From the NCBI GenBank assembly GCA_965279405.1, contig OZ257157.1, positions 3,100,001 to 3,164,000 on the forward strand: 64,000 bases of DNA. The letters run 5' to 3'. The notes beneath the pieces are model-generated. The model made no database searches. It had not been told where the DNA came from and saw nothing but the letters and a program-made list of their open reading frames with translations. Shown here piece after piece: positions 41,609-50,824 of the stretch. Each line of letters opens with the position of its first letter. Position 1 is the stretch's first letter. Origin of the DNA: CBDDIP01 sp965279405 (GTDB taxonomy: Bacteria; Actinomycetota; Acidimicrobiia; Acidimicrobiales; Ilumatobacteraceae). The translations under genes and the position numbers were made by a program.

Positions 41609-43582
41609 GTGGAACCGGTCACCTCTGTCACCGGCGGCCGCCGCGGCTGGGCGCCGCACGTGCTGCTCCTCCTGGCCCTGCTCCTCGGGCCGCGCATCTT
41701 CTCGGAGATCATCAGCGGGCTGAGCAGCATGTTCACCTTCCCGCTGTCACACGAGTTGCGCCACGCCAGCAACAAGTTCGAGATCTTCAACACGAGCTTG
41801 CTGTTGACCTACCTCATCGCCGCCCTCGGCCTCAACGTGCTCGCCCAATCGGGCTTGATCTCGATGGGGCAGACCGCCTTCTTCGCCTTCGGCGCGTACT
41901 TCCTGTCGATCACCACCGTCACGCATGGCTGGTCGTTCTGGTTGGCACTGTTCGTGGCCGTCGCATCGTCCGGCTTGCTGGGCATCGTGCTCGGCCTGCC
42001 GGGTACACGTCTCGGCCTGTTCACGTTCGCGATGGTCACGTTGGCGTACACCCTCACCAGCCAGAAGGTGGCGCTGCAGTGGCGCTCGATCACCGGCGGC
42101 GGCAACGGCTTCAGCGGGATCCGCTTCCCCTCCCAGTTCGACACGCTCGACACGTACTACTGGGTCCTCGTGGTCGCCGTCGTCGTCGCGTACGTCGCCG
42201 CCCACAACCTGTTGCGCTCGTCGTTCGGGAGGGACTCGCGTGCCGTGGAGACGAGCCCTGTCGCAGCGCAGTCGCTGGGCATCAACGTGCGAGCTGTCAA
42301 GGTTCGTGCGTTTGCCGTCTCGGCGATGTTCGCCACGGCAGCGGGAGCGCTCTATGCGCCCTTGATCGGCTTCATCGCACCGGAGACCTTCCACTTCGAT
42401 CTTGCCGTGCTCTTCTTGCTGATGGTCATCTTCGGCGGTGCCGGCACGCTGGCCGGACCGGCCATCGGCGCCATCGTCCTGTTCCGCATCCCCATCGAGG
42501 TCGAACGGGTCAGCTCGGAGGCCGGTGCCACGACGTTGATGATCTATGGCGGCGCCCTGCTCCTCCTCGTGTGGATCAGCCCCGGCGGGGTCGTCTCCGG
42601 TCTGTCGGCCGCGCGTGCGTCCATCCGCAGCCGCGTTCGCCGGCTTCGTGGGGAGTCCGGTCGCGATGAGTCGGTCGCTTCCGTGATCGCCGCTGACGAC
42701 GATCGCGACGCGGCGCTCGCCCGCTTCGCTGCTGCGTTGCCCGATCTCACCGATCACTCGCACGAGGTGATCTTCACCGCGCGTGGTGTCCGCGTGAACC
42801 TCGGTGGAGTGCAGGCGCTCGCCAACCTCAACCTCGAGGTGCGATCAGGCGAGGTCCACGCCCTGCTCGGGCCGAACGGGTCCGGGAAGACCACCTTCCT
42901 GAACACCGTGTCGGGATACATCGTCCCGGACGGTGGCACGATCGAGTTCCTCGGGCGCTCGGTCGTCGACCGCCCAGCGCACAGCCGGGCCGGCGGAGGG
43001 CTCGCCCGCACGTTCCAGACCCCGTTCGTGTTCGGGACGATGACGGCCGCCGAGAACGTGCTCACGGCGCTCGACCACAACCGCACCACCGGCGTGGTCC
43101 GCCAGCTGTTGCGCACGCCAGGAGCTCGCCGCGAAGAGCGCCGTCTCTACGCCGACGCGATCGAGGTGCTCACCGCGGTCGGGTTGGCCAGTCGCGCCCG
43201 GAGCGCGGCCAGCACGCTCACCCCGGGTGAGCGCCGCTTGTTGGAGCTCGCTCGCGTGATCACGTTGCGCCCGCGCCTGGTGCTGATGGACGAACCGGCT
43301 GCCGGTCTCACCGGCCCGGAGGTCGATCTCCTCGAAGACATGATCGGTGTGCTGCGCAGCCGGGGCATTGCAACGCTGCTGGTCGAGCACCACGTCGACA
43401 TGGTCCTGCGCCTGGCGGACGTCGTCACCGTGATCGACTTCGGTCAGGTCATCGCCAACGGCACGCCGGCCGAGATCCGCGCCGATCCGGCCGTTCGTCG
43501 CGCCTACCTCGGCGACGCCGCCTCGACAGCGGCCGCCAACGACGCCGTCACTGCAGCCGATGACGAACGGGCCGACCGATGA
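41609..43582 (+). CDS. Fused LivM permease and LivG ATP-binding protein
   Basis: A 657-residue fusion of two normally separate subunits. Residues 1-335 are a LivM-type permease (LNVLAQSGLISMGQTAFFAFGAYFLS ... INVRAVKVRAFAVSAMFATAAGALYAPLIGFI). A charged linker (about 340-380) leads to a LivG-type ATPase with Walker A GPNGSGKT at 421-428, signature-like LTPGERRLLELAR (the usual LSGG is TPGE) and Walker B LVLMDEPAAGL. GTG 41609 is 2 bp after the LivH stop. Its stop overlaps the livF start. Confidence 0.93.
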   Translation: MEPVTSVTGGRRGWAPHVLLLLALLLGPRIFSEIISGLSSMFTFPLSHELRHASNKFEIFNTSLLLTYLIAALGLNVLAQSGLISMGQTAFFAFGAYFLSITTVTHGWSFWLALFVAVASSGLLGIVLGLPGTRLGLFTFAMVTLAYTLTSQKVALQWRSITGGGNGFSGIRFPSQFDTLDTYYWVLVVAVVVAYVAAHNLLRSSFGRDSRAVETSPVAAQSLGINVRAVKVRAFAVSAMFATAAGALYAPLIGFIAPETFHFDLAVLFLLMVIFGGAGTLAGPAIGAIVLFRIPIEVERVSSEAGATTLMIYGGALLLLVWISPGGVVSGLSAARASIRSRVRRLRGESGRDESVASVIAADDDRDAALARFAAALPDLTDHSHEVIFTARGVRVNLGGVQALANLNLEVRSGEVHALLGPNGSGKTTFLNTVSGYIVPDGGTIEFLGRSVVDRPAHSRAGGGLARTFQTPFVFGTMTAAENVLTALDHNRTTGVVRQLLRTPGARREERRLYADAIEVLTAVGLASRARSAASTLTPGERRLLELARVITLRPRLVLMDEPAAGLTGPEVDLLEDMIGVLRSRGIATLLVEHHVDMVLRLADVVTVIDFGQVIANGTPAEIRADPAVRRAYLGDAASTAAANDAVTAADDERADR

Positions 43583-44298
43583 CCGGCTTGCTCAGCGTGA
43601 CCGACCTGATCGTCGGCTACGACGGTGTGCCCGTGATCCACGGTGTCACCTTCGACGTGGTCCAGGGCGAGATGCTCACCATCGTCGGTGCCAACGGCGC
43701 CGGGAAGTCGACCCTGCTGAAGTCGTTGTCCGGCCTGCGCCGCCCGACCAGCGGGTCGATCTTCTTCGACGGTCAGGACATCACCAAGTGGTCAGCCGCT
43801 CGCATCGTGCGCGCCGGCCTGGTCCACGTGCCCGAGAACCGCCGGCTGTTCCCATCCAGCACCATCCTGGAGAACCTTCGGCTCGGTGGCTACGTCCGCC
43901 GCCGCCACAGCGCCGAGCTCGCCTCGGACATGGACATGATCTTCAACACCTTCCCGATCCTCAAGGATCGGCGCAAGCAAGCCGCCGGATCGCTGTCGGG
44001 TGGCGAGCAGCAGATGTTGACGATCTCGATGGGCCTGATGGCCCGTCCGAAGCTGCTGATGCTCGACGAACCCTCGCTCGGCCTCGCCCCGGTGCTGGTC
44101 GATCGGGTGCTCGGCGAGATCGACTCGTTGCACGATCTGGGCACCACCATCCTGCTGGTCGAGCAGCTCGCCGAACGGGCCCTGGAGCTCGCCGACCGAG
44201 GGCTGGTCATGAAGCTCGGCGAGGTGGTCGCCTCGGGTGAGGCGTCGGTGCTGCGCAACGACCAACGAATTCGCGATGCGTACCTGGGAAGCTCGTGA
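43579..44298 (+). CDS. livF: LivF-type ABC ATP-binding protein
   Basis: Second ATPase of the uptake system. Walker A GANGAGKS is at 37-44, signature LSGGEQQML, Walker B LLMLDEPSLGL and the Q-loop-region VPENRRLFPSSTILENL that is typical of LivF. ATG 43579 overlaps the upstream stop by 4 bp. Together with the preceding genes it completes a full liv-type importer. Confidence 0.95.
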   Translation: MTGLLSVTDLIVGYDGVPVIHGVTFDVVQGEMLTIVGANGAGKSTLLKSLSGLRRPTSGSIFFDGQDITKWSAARIVRAGLVHVPENRRLFPSSTILENLRLGGYVRRRHSAELASDMDMIFNTFPILKDRRKQAAGSLSGGEQQMLTISMGLMARPKLLMLDEPSLGLAPVLVDRVLGEIDSLHDLGTTILLVEQLAERALELADRGLVMKLGEVVASGEASVLRNDQRIRDAYLGSS

Positions 44299-44317
44299 CG
44301 TCGCCGGGATCGCAGCC

Positions 44318-45928
44318 GTGAAGTTCCACGAGGCACTGGCACGCGCCGTGGAATCGCACGGGGTCGACACCCTGTTCGGACTGATCGGCGATGCGAACCT
44401 CTACTGGGTCGACACCTGGGTGCGCCGAGGCGCCGGATCGTACGTAGCCGCCGCGAACGAGGGTGGCGCGGTCCTCATGGCGAACGGGTATGCCTGCACA
44501 TCCGGCAAGGTCGGTGTCGCGACCATCACCCACGGCCCAGCGTTGACGAACGTGATCACCGCACTCGTCGAGGGCGTCAAGAACCGGACCTCGCTCGTGC
44601 TCATCGCCGGCGACACTGCGGTCACCGATCGCGAGCACCTGCAGGACGTCGACCAGCGTGCACTGATCATGGCCACCGGCGCCGGTTTCGAGCCGGTCCG
44701 TTCGCCAGCGACGTTGGGAGTGGACCTCGCGCTCGCGTTCCGCCGCGCGATCGCGGAGCGTCGGCCGATCGTCCTGGATGTTCCCGCCGACTTCATGTGG
44801 CTGGACGTCGATGACGCACCAGTCGCGCCGACTCCCGTGCATCTGCACGCAGTCCTGCCGGATCCGGCGCGGCTGGACGATGCCGTCGGAATCATCGCCA
44901 GCGTCCGCCGACCGATCGTGCTCGCGGGTCGGGGCGCCACCGGCCCCGAGTGCCGCACGGCGCTTGCCGGGCTTGCAGCCCGAATCGGTGCACCGCTTGC
45001 CACGACCCTCAACGCGCGAGACCTGTTCCGGGGTGAGCCCTTCGACCTCGGCATCTTCGGCACGCTGTCGGAAGACGCGGCCGCCGAGGTGATCCTGGAG
45101 AGCGATTGCATCATCGCGTTCGGCGCGAGCCTCGCCCGCAGGACCACGACCGACGGGTCGTTCGTGCAGGGCAAGGCCGTCGTCCAGATCGATATCGACC
45201 CCACCCGACTCGGCAGGCTGACGAACATCGACGCCGGCGTCGTCGGCGACACCGTCGCCGTCGCCACCGCGATCGTCGACCTGCTCGATGCGGCCGAGAT
45301 CGAGCCGACCTCGTTCCGATCGGAATCGATGCAGCGGCGCCTCGATGAGGCGGCGGCCACCTCATCGCCTCCCGGCGACTCGCTCGACATCGCGACGGTG
45401 GTCGCTCATCTGGAACGCATCATCCCCGCCGATCGCACACTGGTGTCGGACGCCGGGCGATTCTGCTACGAGCCGCTGCGCCGGATGCACGTCCCCACGC
45501 CGTCGGCTCTCGTGCCGACCTTTGCGTTCGGGTCCATCGGGCTCGGGATGGGCAACGCCATCGGGGCTTGGTTCGGGGCGCCGCACCGGCTGTGCGTGCT
45601 CGTGTGCGGCGACGGCGGGTTCATGCTCGGCGGGCTCACCGAGTTCAACACCGCCGTGCGTGCCGGCGCTGACCTCGTGGTCGTCGTGTTCAACGACGGC
45701 AGCTACGGCGCCGAACACGTCCAGTTCGTCAACCGCGGCCTCGATCCTTCGTTGGCGCTGCTGGACTGGCCGGGCTTCGCCGATGTGGCGATCGCACTCG
45801 GAGGCACCGGTGTCACGGTGCAAACGGTCGACGACCTCGCACTGGTCGACGCGGCGATCGCCGATCGCGATCGTCCAGTGCTCATCGATGTCCGGCTCGA
45901 TCCTGAACACGTTCCCAGCCGCCGTTAG
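44318..45928 (+). CDS. ThDP-dependent enzyme of the acetolactate synthase/benzoylformate decarboxylase class
   Basis: A 536-residue thiamine-diphosphate enzyme that would decarboxylate or ligate a 2-oxo acid. The N-terminal PYR domain holds the cofactor-activating Glu48 (AANEGG). The middle domain follows, and the C-terminal PP domain has Gly431-Asp432-Gly433 and Asn459 of the GDG-x(25)-N Mg/ThDP motif. The product cannot be named from sequence. GTG 44318 gives the family start (VKFHEALARAVESHG); ATG 44276 would overlap livF. It is the first enzyme after the transporter genes. Confidence 0.88.
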   Translation: MKFHEALARAVESHGVDTLFGLIGDANLYWVDTWVRRGAGSYVAAANEGGAVLMANGYACTSGKVGVATITHGPALTNVITALVEGVKNRTSLVLIAGDTAVTDREHLQDVDQRALIMATGAGFEPVRSPATLGVDLALAFRRAIAERRPIVLDVPADFMWLDVDDAPVAPTPVHLHAVLPDPARLDDAVGIIASVRRPIVLAGRGATGPECRTALAGLAARIGAPLATTLNARDLFRGEPFDLGIFGTLSEDAAAEVILESDCIIAFGASLARRTTTDGSFVQGKAVVQIDIDPTRLGRLTNIDAGVVGDTVAVATAIVDLLDAAEIEPTSFRSESMQRRLDEAAATSSPPGDSLDIATVVAHLERIIPADRTLVSDAGRFCYEPLRRMHVPTPSALVPTFAFGSIGLGMGNAIGAWFGAPHRLCVLVCGDGGFMLGGLTEFNTAVRAGADLVVVVFNDGSYGAEHVQFVNRGLDPSLALLDWPGFADVAIALGGTGVTVQTVDDLALVDAAIADRDRPVLIDVRLDPEHVPSRR

Positions 45929-45994
45929 CTCACGCGCGCCGACCCACCCGACCCGTTCCCTACGAGACCCGAACCATGACCTGAGGAGGCCATC

Positions 45995-46396
45995 ATGACC
46001 ACAGACGAGACGACGTCATCCGGCGTCGAGATCCGCCGATTGACCGAGGACAGCTTCGGCGCCAAGGGCCGACGTTCGTTCTTCAAGTACCGCGACCTCG
46101 GTCTCGGTGCAGCGACCGGCGGTTCGTTGAACGCCACGCAGTACAAGTGCGTCGACGAGCTGGAGACCACCGGCTTCCACTACCACACGTGTGACGTGCA
46201 GTTCGCCTTCGTGCTCCAGGGCTGGGTGGACATCGAGTTCGAAGGCGGCCGCGTCGAGCGCATCGAGGCCGGCACGTCGATCGTCATCCCCGGCGGCACG
46301 ATCCACAACGAGATCGCCATGTCGCACGACTTCCAGGTCCTCGAGATCACCTCGCCGGCAGAGATGGGCACCGTGCCCGTCGAGATCGAGCGTTGA
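45995..46396 (+). CDS. Cupin-domain protein
   Basis: A 133-residue single-cupin protein. The metal-binding motif 1 is represented by FHYHTCDVQFAFVLQGWVDIEFEG (His-x-His and a Gln/Glu position) and motif 2 by IPGGTIHNEI with one His. Such small cupins act as isomerases, dioxygenases or epimerases; function here is unassigned. A strong GAGGAGG Shine-Dalgarno precedes ATG 45995. Its stop overlaps the next gene. Confidence 0.85.
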   Translation: MTTDETTSSGVEIRRLTEDSFGAKGRRSFFKYRDLGLGAATGGSLNATQYKCVDELETTGFHYHTCDVQFAFVLQGWVDIEFEGGRVERIEAGTSIVIPGGTIHNEIAMSHDFQVLEITSPAEMGTVPVEIER

Positions 46397-46857
46397 TGAG
46401 GCTGCACCACATCGCCCTCGTCTCGGAGAACCTGCCGCAGCTGACGCAGTTCTACATCGACGTGCTCGGTCTCGATCAGATGTCCGGCCCCCGCGACCGC
46501 GGTGGTGTCACCGTGTTCAACCCGATCGAGGGCTACAGCCGCCCGTCGGCGTCCGGAGCGTCCGGCGTGCCTGCGGACTTCCTCAGCGCCGGCGCGGGCG
46601 ACGACCTGCAGTTGCACCTGTGCCTGCGAAACCCGTACATGGGGGGCGGAATGACGGTGAACCCCGTGGGTGCCGGGCACATCGCCTTCCGCTGCGACGA
46701 CATCGAGGAGTTCAAGGATCGGCTGAAGCGGCTGAAGATCCCCTTTGCCGACTGCGGAGAGTGGGCAGTCCAGGGCTGGTACCAGATCTTCTTCTACGAC
46801 CCCGCCGGCACGGTCGTGGAAGTGCATCAGGTGACCGACGAGCGAACCGACGTGTGA
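46396..46857 (+). CDS. VOC (glyoxalase/extradiol dioxygenase-like) protein
   Basis: A 153-residue vicinal-oxygen-chelate-fold protein. It has paired beta-alpha-beta modules beginning LHHIALVSENLPQLTQFYIDVLGL and GAGHIAFRCDDIEEFKDRLKRL, with candidate metal ligands His4 or His5, His near residue 94 and Glu in PAGTVVEVHQ. It may be an isomerase, lyase or ring-cleaving enzyme in the same pathway. ATG 46396 overlaps the cupin stop by one base; TTG 46393 is also possible. Confidence 0.87.
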   Translation: MRLHHIALVSENLPQLTQFYIDVLGLDQMSGPRDRGGVTVFNPIEGYSRPSASGASGVPADFLSAGAGDDLQLHLCLRNPYMGGGMTVNPVGAGHIAFRCDDIEEFKDRLKRLKIPFADCGEWAVQGWYQIFFYDPAGTVVEVHQVTDERTDV

Positions 46858-47195
46858 TGGCCCGCTTCAAATTCGTGGTCCTCACGAAGGCCACCGGCGA
46901 TCGCAACGACGAATTCAACGAGTGGTACGACGCCGTGCACATGCCCGACGTCCTGGCCGTCGATGGCGTCGTCGGAGGCGAGCGGTTCCGTGTCCCGACG
47001 GGCGCGGACCCGACCAGCCCGTTCCCGTTCCTCACCATCTACGAATGGGAGGCCGACACCATCGAGGAGGCACAGGCCGCCCTCGCCGAGGCCAACGCTT
47101 CCGGCGCGCTTCCGCTGCACGAGGTCCTGGACATCGAGAACACGCGTGCCTGGTTCTACGAGTCGATGAGCCCTTCCGACTCGCCTGATCGTTGA
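46857..47195 (+). CDS. EthD/DUF4286-like dimeric alpha/beta-barrel protein
   Basis: A 112-residue ferredoxin-like-fold protein: RFKFVVLTKATGDRNDEFNEWYDAVHMPDVLAVDGVVGGERF has the NEWYDxxHxPD motif of EthD/DUF4286-like small proteins seen in aromatic and ether catabolism operons. ATG 46857 overlaps the VOC stop by one base and its own stop overlaps the next ATG. A lyase or isomerase helper role is inferred only from family and context. Confidence 0.82.
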   Translation: MARFKFVVLTKATGDRNDEFNEWYDAVHMPDVLAVDGVVGGERFRVPTGADPTSPFPFLTIYEWEADTIEEAQAALAEANASGALPLHEVLDIENTRAWFYESMSPSDSPDR

Positions 47196-49384
47196 TGGCC
47201 CAGCAGCGACCGGCGCACACCACCGTCCCGTCGCTGTGCCGGATCTGCTTGACGGGTTGTCCGATCCTCGTCGACGTGGAGCAGGGTCGGGCTGTTGGCG
47301 TCCACGGTGATCGCAGCAACCAGGTGTACGAGGGATACACGTGCGTGAAGGGTCGCGTGCAGCACGAGTTCCTGCACCACCGGGATCGTCTGATGACGTC
47401 GATGAAGCGCGGCGAAGACGGTCGTCTTCGGCCCATCGACGTGGACGTGGCGATGGACGAGATCGCCGGCCGGCTCCGGGTGATCGTCGACGAGCACGGG
47501 CCGCGAGCGGTGGCGTCGTACTTCGGGACGATGGGCGCGATCGCGAACACGGCGACCGTCCCGGTGATGACGTCGTTCATGAGTGCGCTCGGCTCACCGA
47601 TGTTGTTCAACGCGAGCACCATCGACAAGGCAGGAAAGCGGATCGCGCGAGCGCTTCACGGCGAGTGGATGGCGCCGGGGCAGGGCTACGACCAGCCCGA
47701 TGTGGCCCTTCTGATCGGCGTCAACCCGTTCGTCGCCTACCAGGGGATGCCCAAGGCGAACCCGGCGAAGTGGCTCTCCCGGCAGCAGGCGCTGGGCATG
47801 AAGCTGATCGTCGTCGACCCCCGTCGCACCGATGTCGCCCGCCGGGCCGATCTTCATCTGCAGGTGCGGCCGGGTTTCGACGTTGCCGTGCTCGGAGCGA
47901 TGATCCACGTCATCATCGGTGAGCGTCTGTACGACCGGGCGTTCACCGAGGCGTATGCCGAAGGGATCGAGGAGCTCGCGGCAGCTCTCGGAGCGTTCCG
48001 GCCGGACGTGGTCGCGACGATGGCCGACATCGCCGTCGACGATCTCGTGGCCGCAGCACGGATGTTCGCCGACGCCGGTCGGGGATATGCCTACGCGGGA
48101 ACGGGCCCGAACATGCACGGCTCGACGACGCTCGTCGAGTACCTCGTGCTGTGCCTGCACACCCTGTGCGCCCGGTGGCTTCGGGCCGGTGAGGTGGTTC
48201 GCCATCCCGGTGTCTTCGTTCCCGTCCCGGACTTTCGGGCACAGGTGCGGCCTCCGTGGCCCGCACGGCATGGCGCAGCGATGCGCGTGCGTGGGCTGAC
48301 CGAGACTCCAGCAGGCATGCCGACGGCGGCGATCGTCGACGAGATCCTGCTCGAAGGTCCCGGCCAGGTCCGCGCCCTCATCAGCTGTGGTGGCAACCCG
48401 GCGGCAGCCTGGCCCGACCAGCTGAAGACCGTCGAAGCGCTCCGCTCGCTGGATCTCCTCGTGCAGATCGATCCGTGGCGCTCGCAGACCAGTGAGCTCG
48501 CCGATTACGTGATCGCGCCGACGATGCCGCTGGAGGTGGCCGGCTTCAACCACCTCATCGACTACGACGTCGTTCACGGCATCGGCTACGGCGTCGAGGA
48601 CGCGTACGCGCAGTACTCACCGGCGATCGTCGATCGCCCGGCCGGCTCCGATCTCATCGAGGAGTGGCAGTTCTTCACAGGCATCGCCCGCCGATTGGGC
48701 ATCGCGCTCGACGTTGCCGGAACGACGCTGACGCCGTCGATGCCCGAGCCGACGATCGACGCGTTGCTGATCGGGCTGGCCGCCGGCAGCCGAGTGCCGC
48801 TCGACGACGTGATGCTCCATCCACACGGAGCGCTGTTCCCCGACCCGGTCGTGGTCGTGGCTCCGGGAGATCCGGAGTCGACGGCCCGGTTCCAGTTGGC
48901 CGACCGCGACATGGTCGACGAGCTCCGTCAGTCGCTGCACGGGATGTTGGGCCGGCTCCCGCCCGGCGACTCCGAGATCGACGGCTTCCGCCTCGTCGTG
49001 CGTCGTCTCACCCACGTGTACAACAGCTCGTGCGTGGTGTCCGGCACGCACATGAAGCGGTCGTACAACCCCGCGTTCCTCCACCCCGACGACCTGGCCA
49101 TGCTGGGTCTCGAAGCCGGTGATCTGGCGCGCATCGTCTCGGATCGAGCGTCGATCGAGTCGATCGTGGAACCCGATGCGTCGCTGCGACGAGGACTCGT
49201 CTCGATCACTCACGGGTTCGGCAACCTTCCCGATGCAGCGACGGATCCGGAACTTCGCGGCAGCTCGACCTCGATCCTGATCACGAACGACCAGGTGTAC
49301 GACGCGTACTCGGGCCAGCCGGCGATGACCGACATCCGCGTCACGGTCGAGCCGATCGTCAGCCACCAGACGGGAGCAACATGA
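47195..49384 (+). CDS. Molybdopterin-dependent oxidoreductase (DMSO reductase superfamily)
   Basis: A 729-residue catalytic subunit. A [4Fe-4S] site at the N-terminus is formed by Cys15, Cys18, Cys22 and Cys50. The molybdopterin domains follow (VALLIGVNPFVAYQGMPKANPAKW, LIVVDPRRTDVARRADLHLQVRPGFD, ALISCGGNPAAAWPD) and the C-terminal cap is RLTHVYNSSCVVSGTHMKRSYNPAFLHPDDLAMLG. In the metal-ligand region (SPMLFNASTIDKAGK) there is no Cys or SeCys; Ser141 or Asp144 might serve. No Tat signal, so it acts in the cytoplasm. No dedicated electron-transfer subunit is adjacent. Confidence 0.9.
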   Translation: MAQQRPAHTTVPSLCRICLTGCPILVDVEQGRAVGVHGDRSNQVYEGYTCVKGRVQHEFLHHRDRLMTSMKRGEDGRLRPIDVDVAMDEIAGRLRVIVDEHGPRAVASYFGTMGAIANTATVPVMTSFMSALGSPMLFNASTIDKAGKRIARALHGEWMAPGQGYDQPDVALLIGVNPFVAYQGMPKANPAKWLSRQQALGMKLIVVDPRRTDVARRADLHLQVRPGFDVAVLGAMIHVIIGERLYDRAFTEAYAEGIEELAAALGAFRPDVVATMADIAVDDLVAAARMFADAGRGYAYAGTGPNMHGSTTLVEYLVLCLHTLCARWLRAGEVVRHPGVFVPVPDFRAQVRPPWPARHGAAMRVRGLTETPAGMPTAAIVDEILLEGPGQVRALISCGGNPAAAWPDQLKTVEALRSLDLLVQIDPWRSQTSELADYVIAPTMPLEVAGFNHLIDYDVVHGIGYGVEDAYAQYSPAIVDRPAGSDLIEEWQFFTGIARRLGIALDVAGTTLTPSMPEPTIDALLIGLAAGSRVPLDDVMLHPHGALFPDPVVVVAPGDPESTARFQLADRDMVDELRQSLHGMLGRLPPGDSEIDGFRLVVRRLTHVYNSSCVVSGTHMKRSYNPAFLHPDDLAMLGLEAGDLARIVSDRASIESIVEPDASLRRGLVSITHGFGNLPDAATDPELRGSSTSILITNDQVYDAYSGQPAMTDIRVTVEPIVSHQTGAT

Positions 49385-50769
49385 GATCGAATTCACCGGC
49401 CGCCTCGGCTGACGACGCCCGCCTGCTGCTGGTGTCCGCCGACGGACACGCCAGCACGACGCCGGAGACGTACCGGCCCTACCTGGCGACGAAGCACCAG
49501 CGGAGTCTGGACATCCTCGTCGAGGAGGACGCCCACACCCGGCAGGTCTTCGAAACGCTGTACCCGCTCGAGCAGCACCATCTCGACGTCATCGATCAGC
49601 GTGGTGCGATTCGCAGTGGCGGGCTCGCCGGCGCCTTCGATGTCGCTCGTCGTCTGCGCGAGATGGACAGCGAAGGCGTTGCCGCGGAGATCATCATCTC
49701 CAACTCGCAGCTGCATGCGATGCCCTTCTTCTCGACCGTGAACCGTCCGCATTCGCACGAGCTGCAGGTCGCGGGCGCACGTGCGTACAACCGGTGGATC
49801 GGCGACTGCATCGTTGAAGGGCGGGGAAGGCTGTTCGCGGTCGGCTACCCGGGGCCGTCGCGCGACATGGAGACGCTGCTCGCTGAGCTGAAGTGGCTTG
49901 CTGAGCACGGGTTCACGTCGGTGCCCGTCCCCGACCTGGTGGAGGATCTGGACCGGCCCTCGCTGTCCGATCCGTACTTCGACCGGTTCTGGGCCGCGTG
50001 CGCCGACTACGGCATGGTCCTCTCGGTGCATGCCGGCCACGGGCGTGCTCAGGGTGAGACGCTGAGCTACCTGACACGAATCGCCCAAGCCACTCGCGGC
50101 ACGGATCGCAACGCCGCGCTCCTGGCGCTCAACTCGGAGAAGGACTCGGTGTTCTCCGCGCTCGACATGCGTCCTCGCCGCGTGCTCTGGGAGCTGATGC
50201 TGGCCGGCGTGTTCGACCGGCACCCGAGCCTGCACTTCGCGCTGACCGAGGTTCGCGGTGACTGGATCCCCGCAACCGTTCGGTGGCTCGACCAACGCTT
50301 CGCGCAGGGTGACACGCCGATCAAACGCCAGCCCAGCGAGTACTGGACCGACAACTGCTTCGTCGGGCTGTCCTTCATGCATCGCGCCGAAGTGGTGATC
50401 CGTGACCAGATCGGCATCGGCCAGATGATGTTCGGTCGTGACTACCCCCACCCGGAGGGGACCTGGCCGAACACGCTCGAATGGCTGCGCGATGCGCTCC
50501 GAGGGGTTCCTGTCGCCGAAGCCCGCGGGATCCTCGGAGAGAACGCGCTCCGTTGCTATCCGTCGCTCGATCGGCCAGCGCTCCGCGCCCTCGCCGATCG
50601 AGTCGGTCCGTCGGTCGACCAGATCCTCGGTGACGACTCCCCGATCGCGGCCGACCTGCTCGACGACTTCCAGACGCGTGGTGGATACGCCAAACCTGTC
50701 GAAGACGTCAACACGCGCCACATCGAAGCGTGCTTCGCCGACGATCTCGCTGCGACCGTGCGTCGATGA
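49381..50769 (+). CDS. Amidohydrolase of the ACMSD/gamma-resorcylate decarboxylase type
   Basis: A 462-residue metal-dependent TIM-barrel enzyme of the amidohydrolase-2 family. It has the N-terminal SADGHAS (variant of the DxH motif), VLSVHAGHG, HFALTEVRGDWIP and MMFGRDYPHPEGTWP, where the conserved Asp ligand is expected. Members catalyse decarboxylation of aromatic or unsaturated acids, or hydrolysis. ATG 49381 overlaps the molybdopterin enzyme stop by 4 bp. It is the last structural gene of the rightward operon. Confidence 0.88.
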   Translation: MRSNSPAASADDARLLLVSADGHASTTPETYRPYLATKHQRSLDILVEEDAHTRQVFETLYPLEQHHLDVIDQRGAIRSGGLAGAFDVARRLREMDSEGVAAEIIISNSQLHAMPFFSTVNRPHSHELQVAGARAYNRWIGDCIVEGRGRLFAVGYPGPSRDMETLLAELKWLAEHGFTSVPVPDLVEDLDRPSLSDPYFDRFWAACADYGMVLSVHAGHGRAQGETLSYLTRIAQATRGTDRNAALLALNSEKDSVFSALDMRPRRVLWELMLAGVFDRHPSLHFALTEVRGDWIPATVRWLDQRFAQGDTPIKRQPSEYWTDNCFVGLSFMHRAEVVIRDQIGIGQMMFGRDYPHPEGTWPNTLEWLRDALRGVPVAEARGILGENALRCYPSLDRPALRALADRVGPSVDQILGDDSPIAADLLDDFQTRGGYAKPVEDVNTRHIEACFADDLAATVRR

Positions 50770-50780
50770 GGCGAGGGCGT

Positions 50781-50815
50781 GCGATCAATCGCGCTTCGGC
50801 CCGTGATCGTAGGAT
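50781..50815 (+). promoter_or_regulatory. Promoter region of the FadR-type regulator
   Basis: The TAGGAT -10 box at 50810-50815 ends 9 nt before ATG 50825, consistent with a leaderless message. A 5-2-5 inverted repeat GCGAT-CA-ATCGC at 50781-50792 lies near the expected -35 and may be an autoregulatory site. Confidence 0.4.
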
Positions 50816-50824
50816 GACGTCGAG

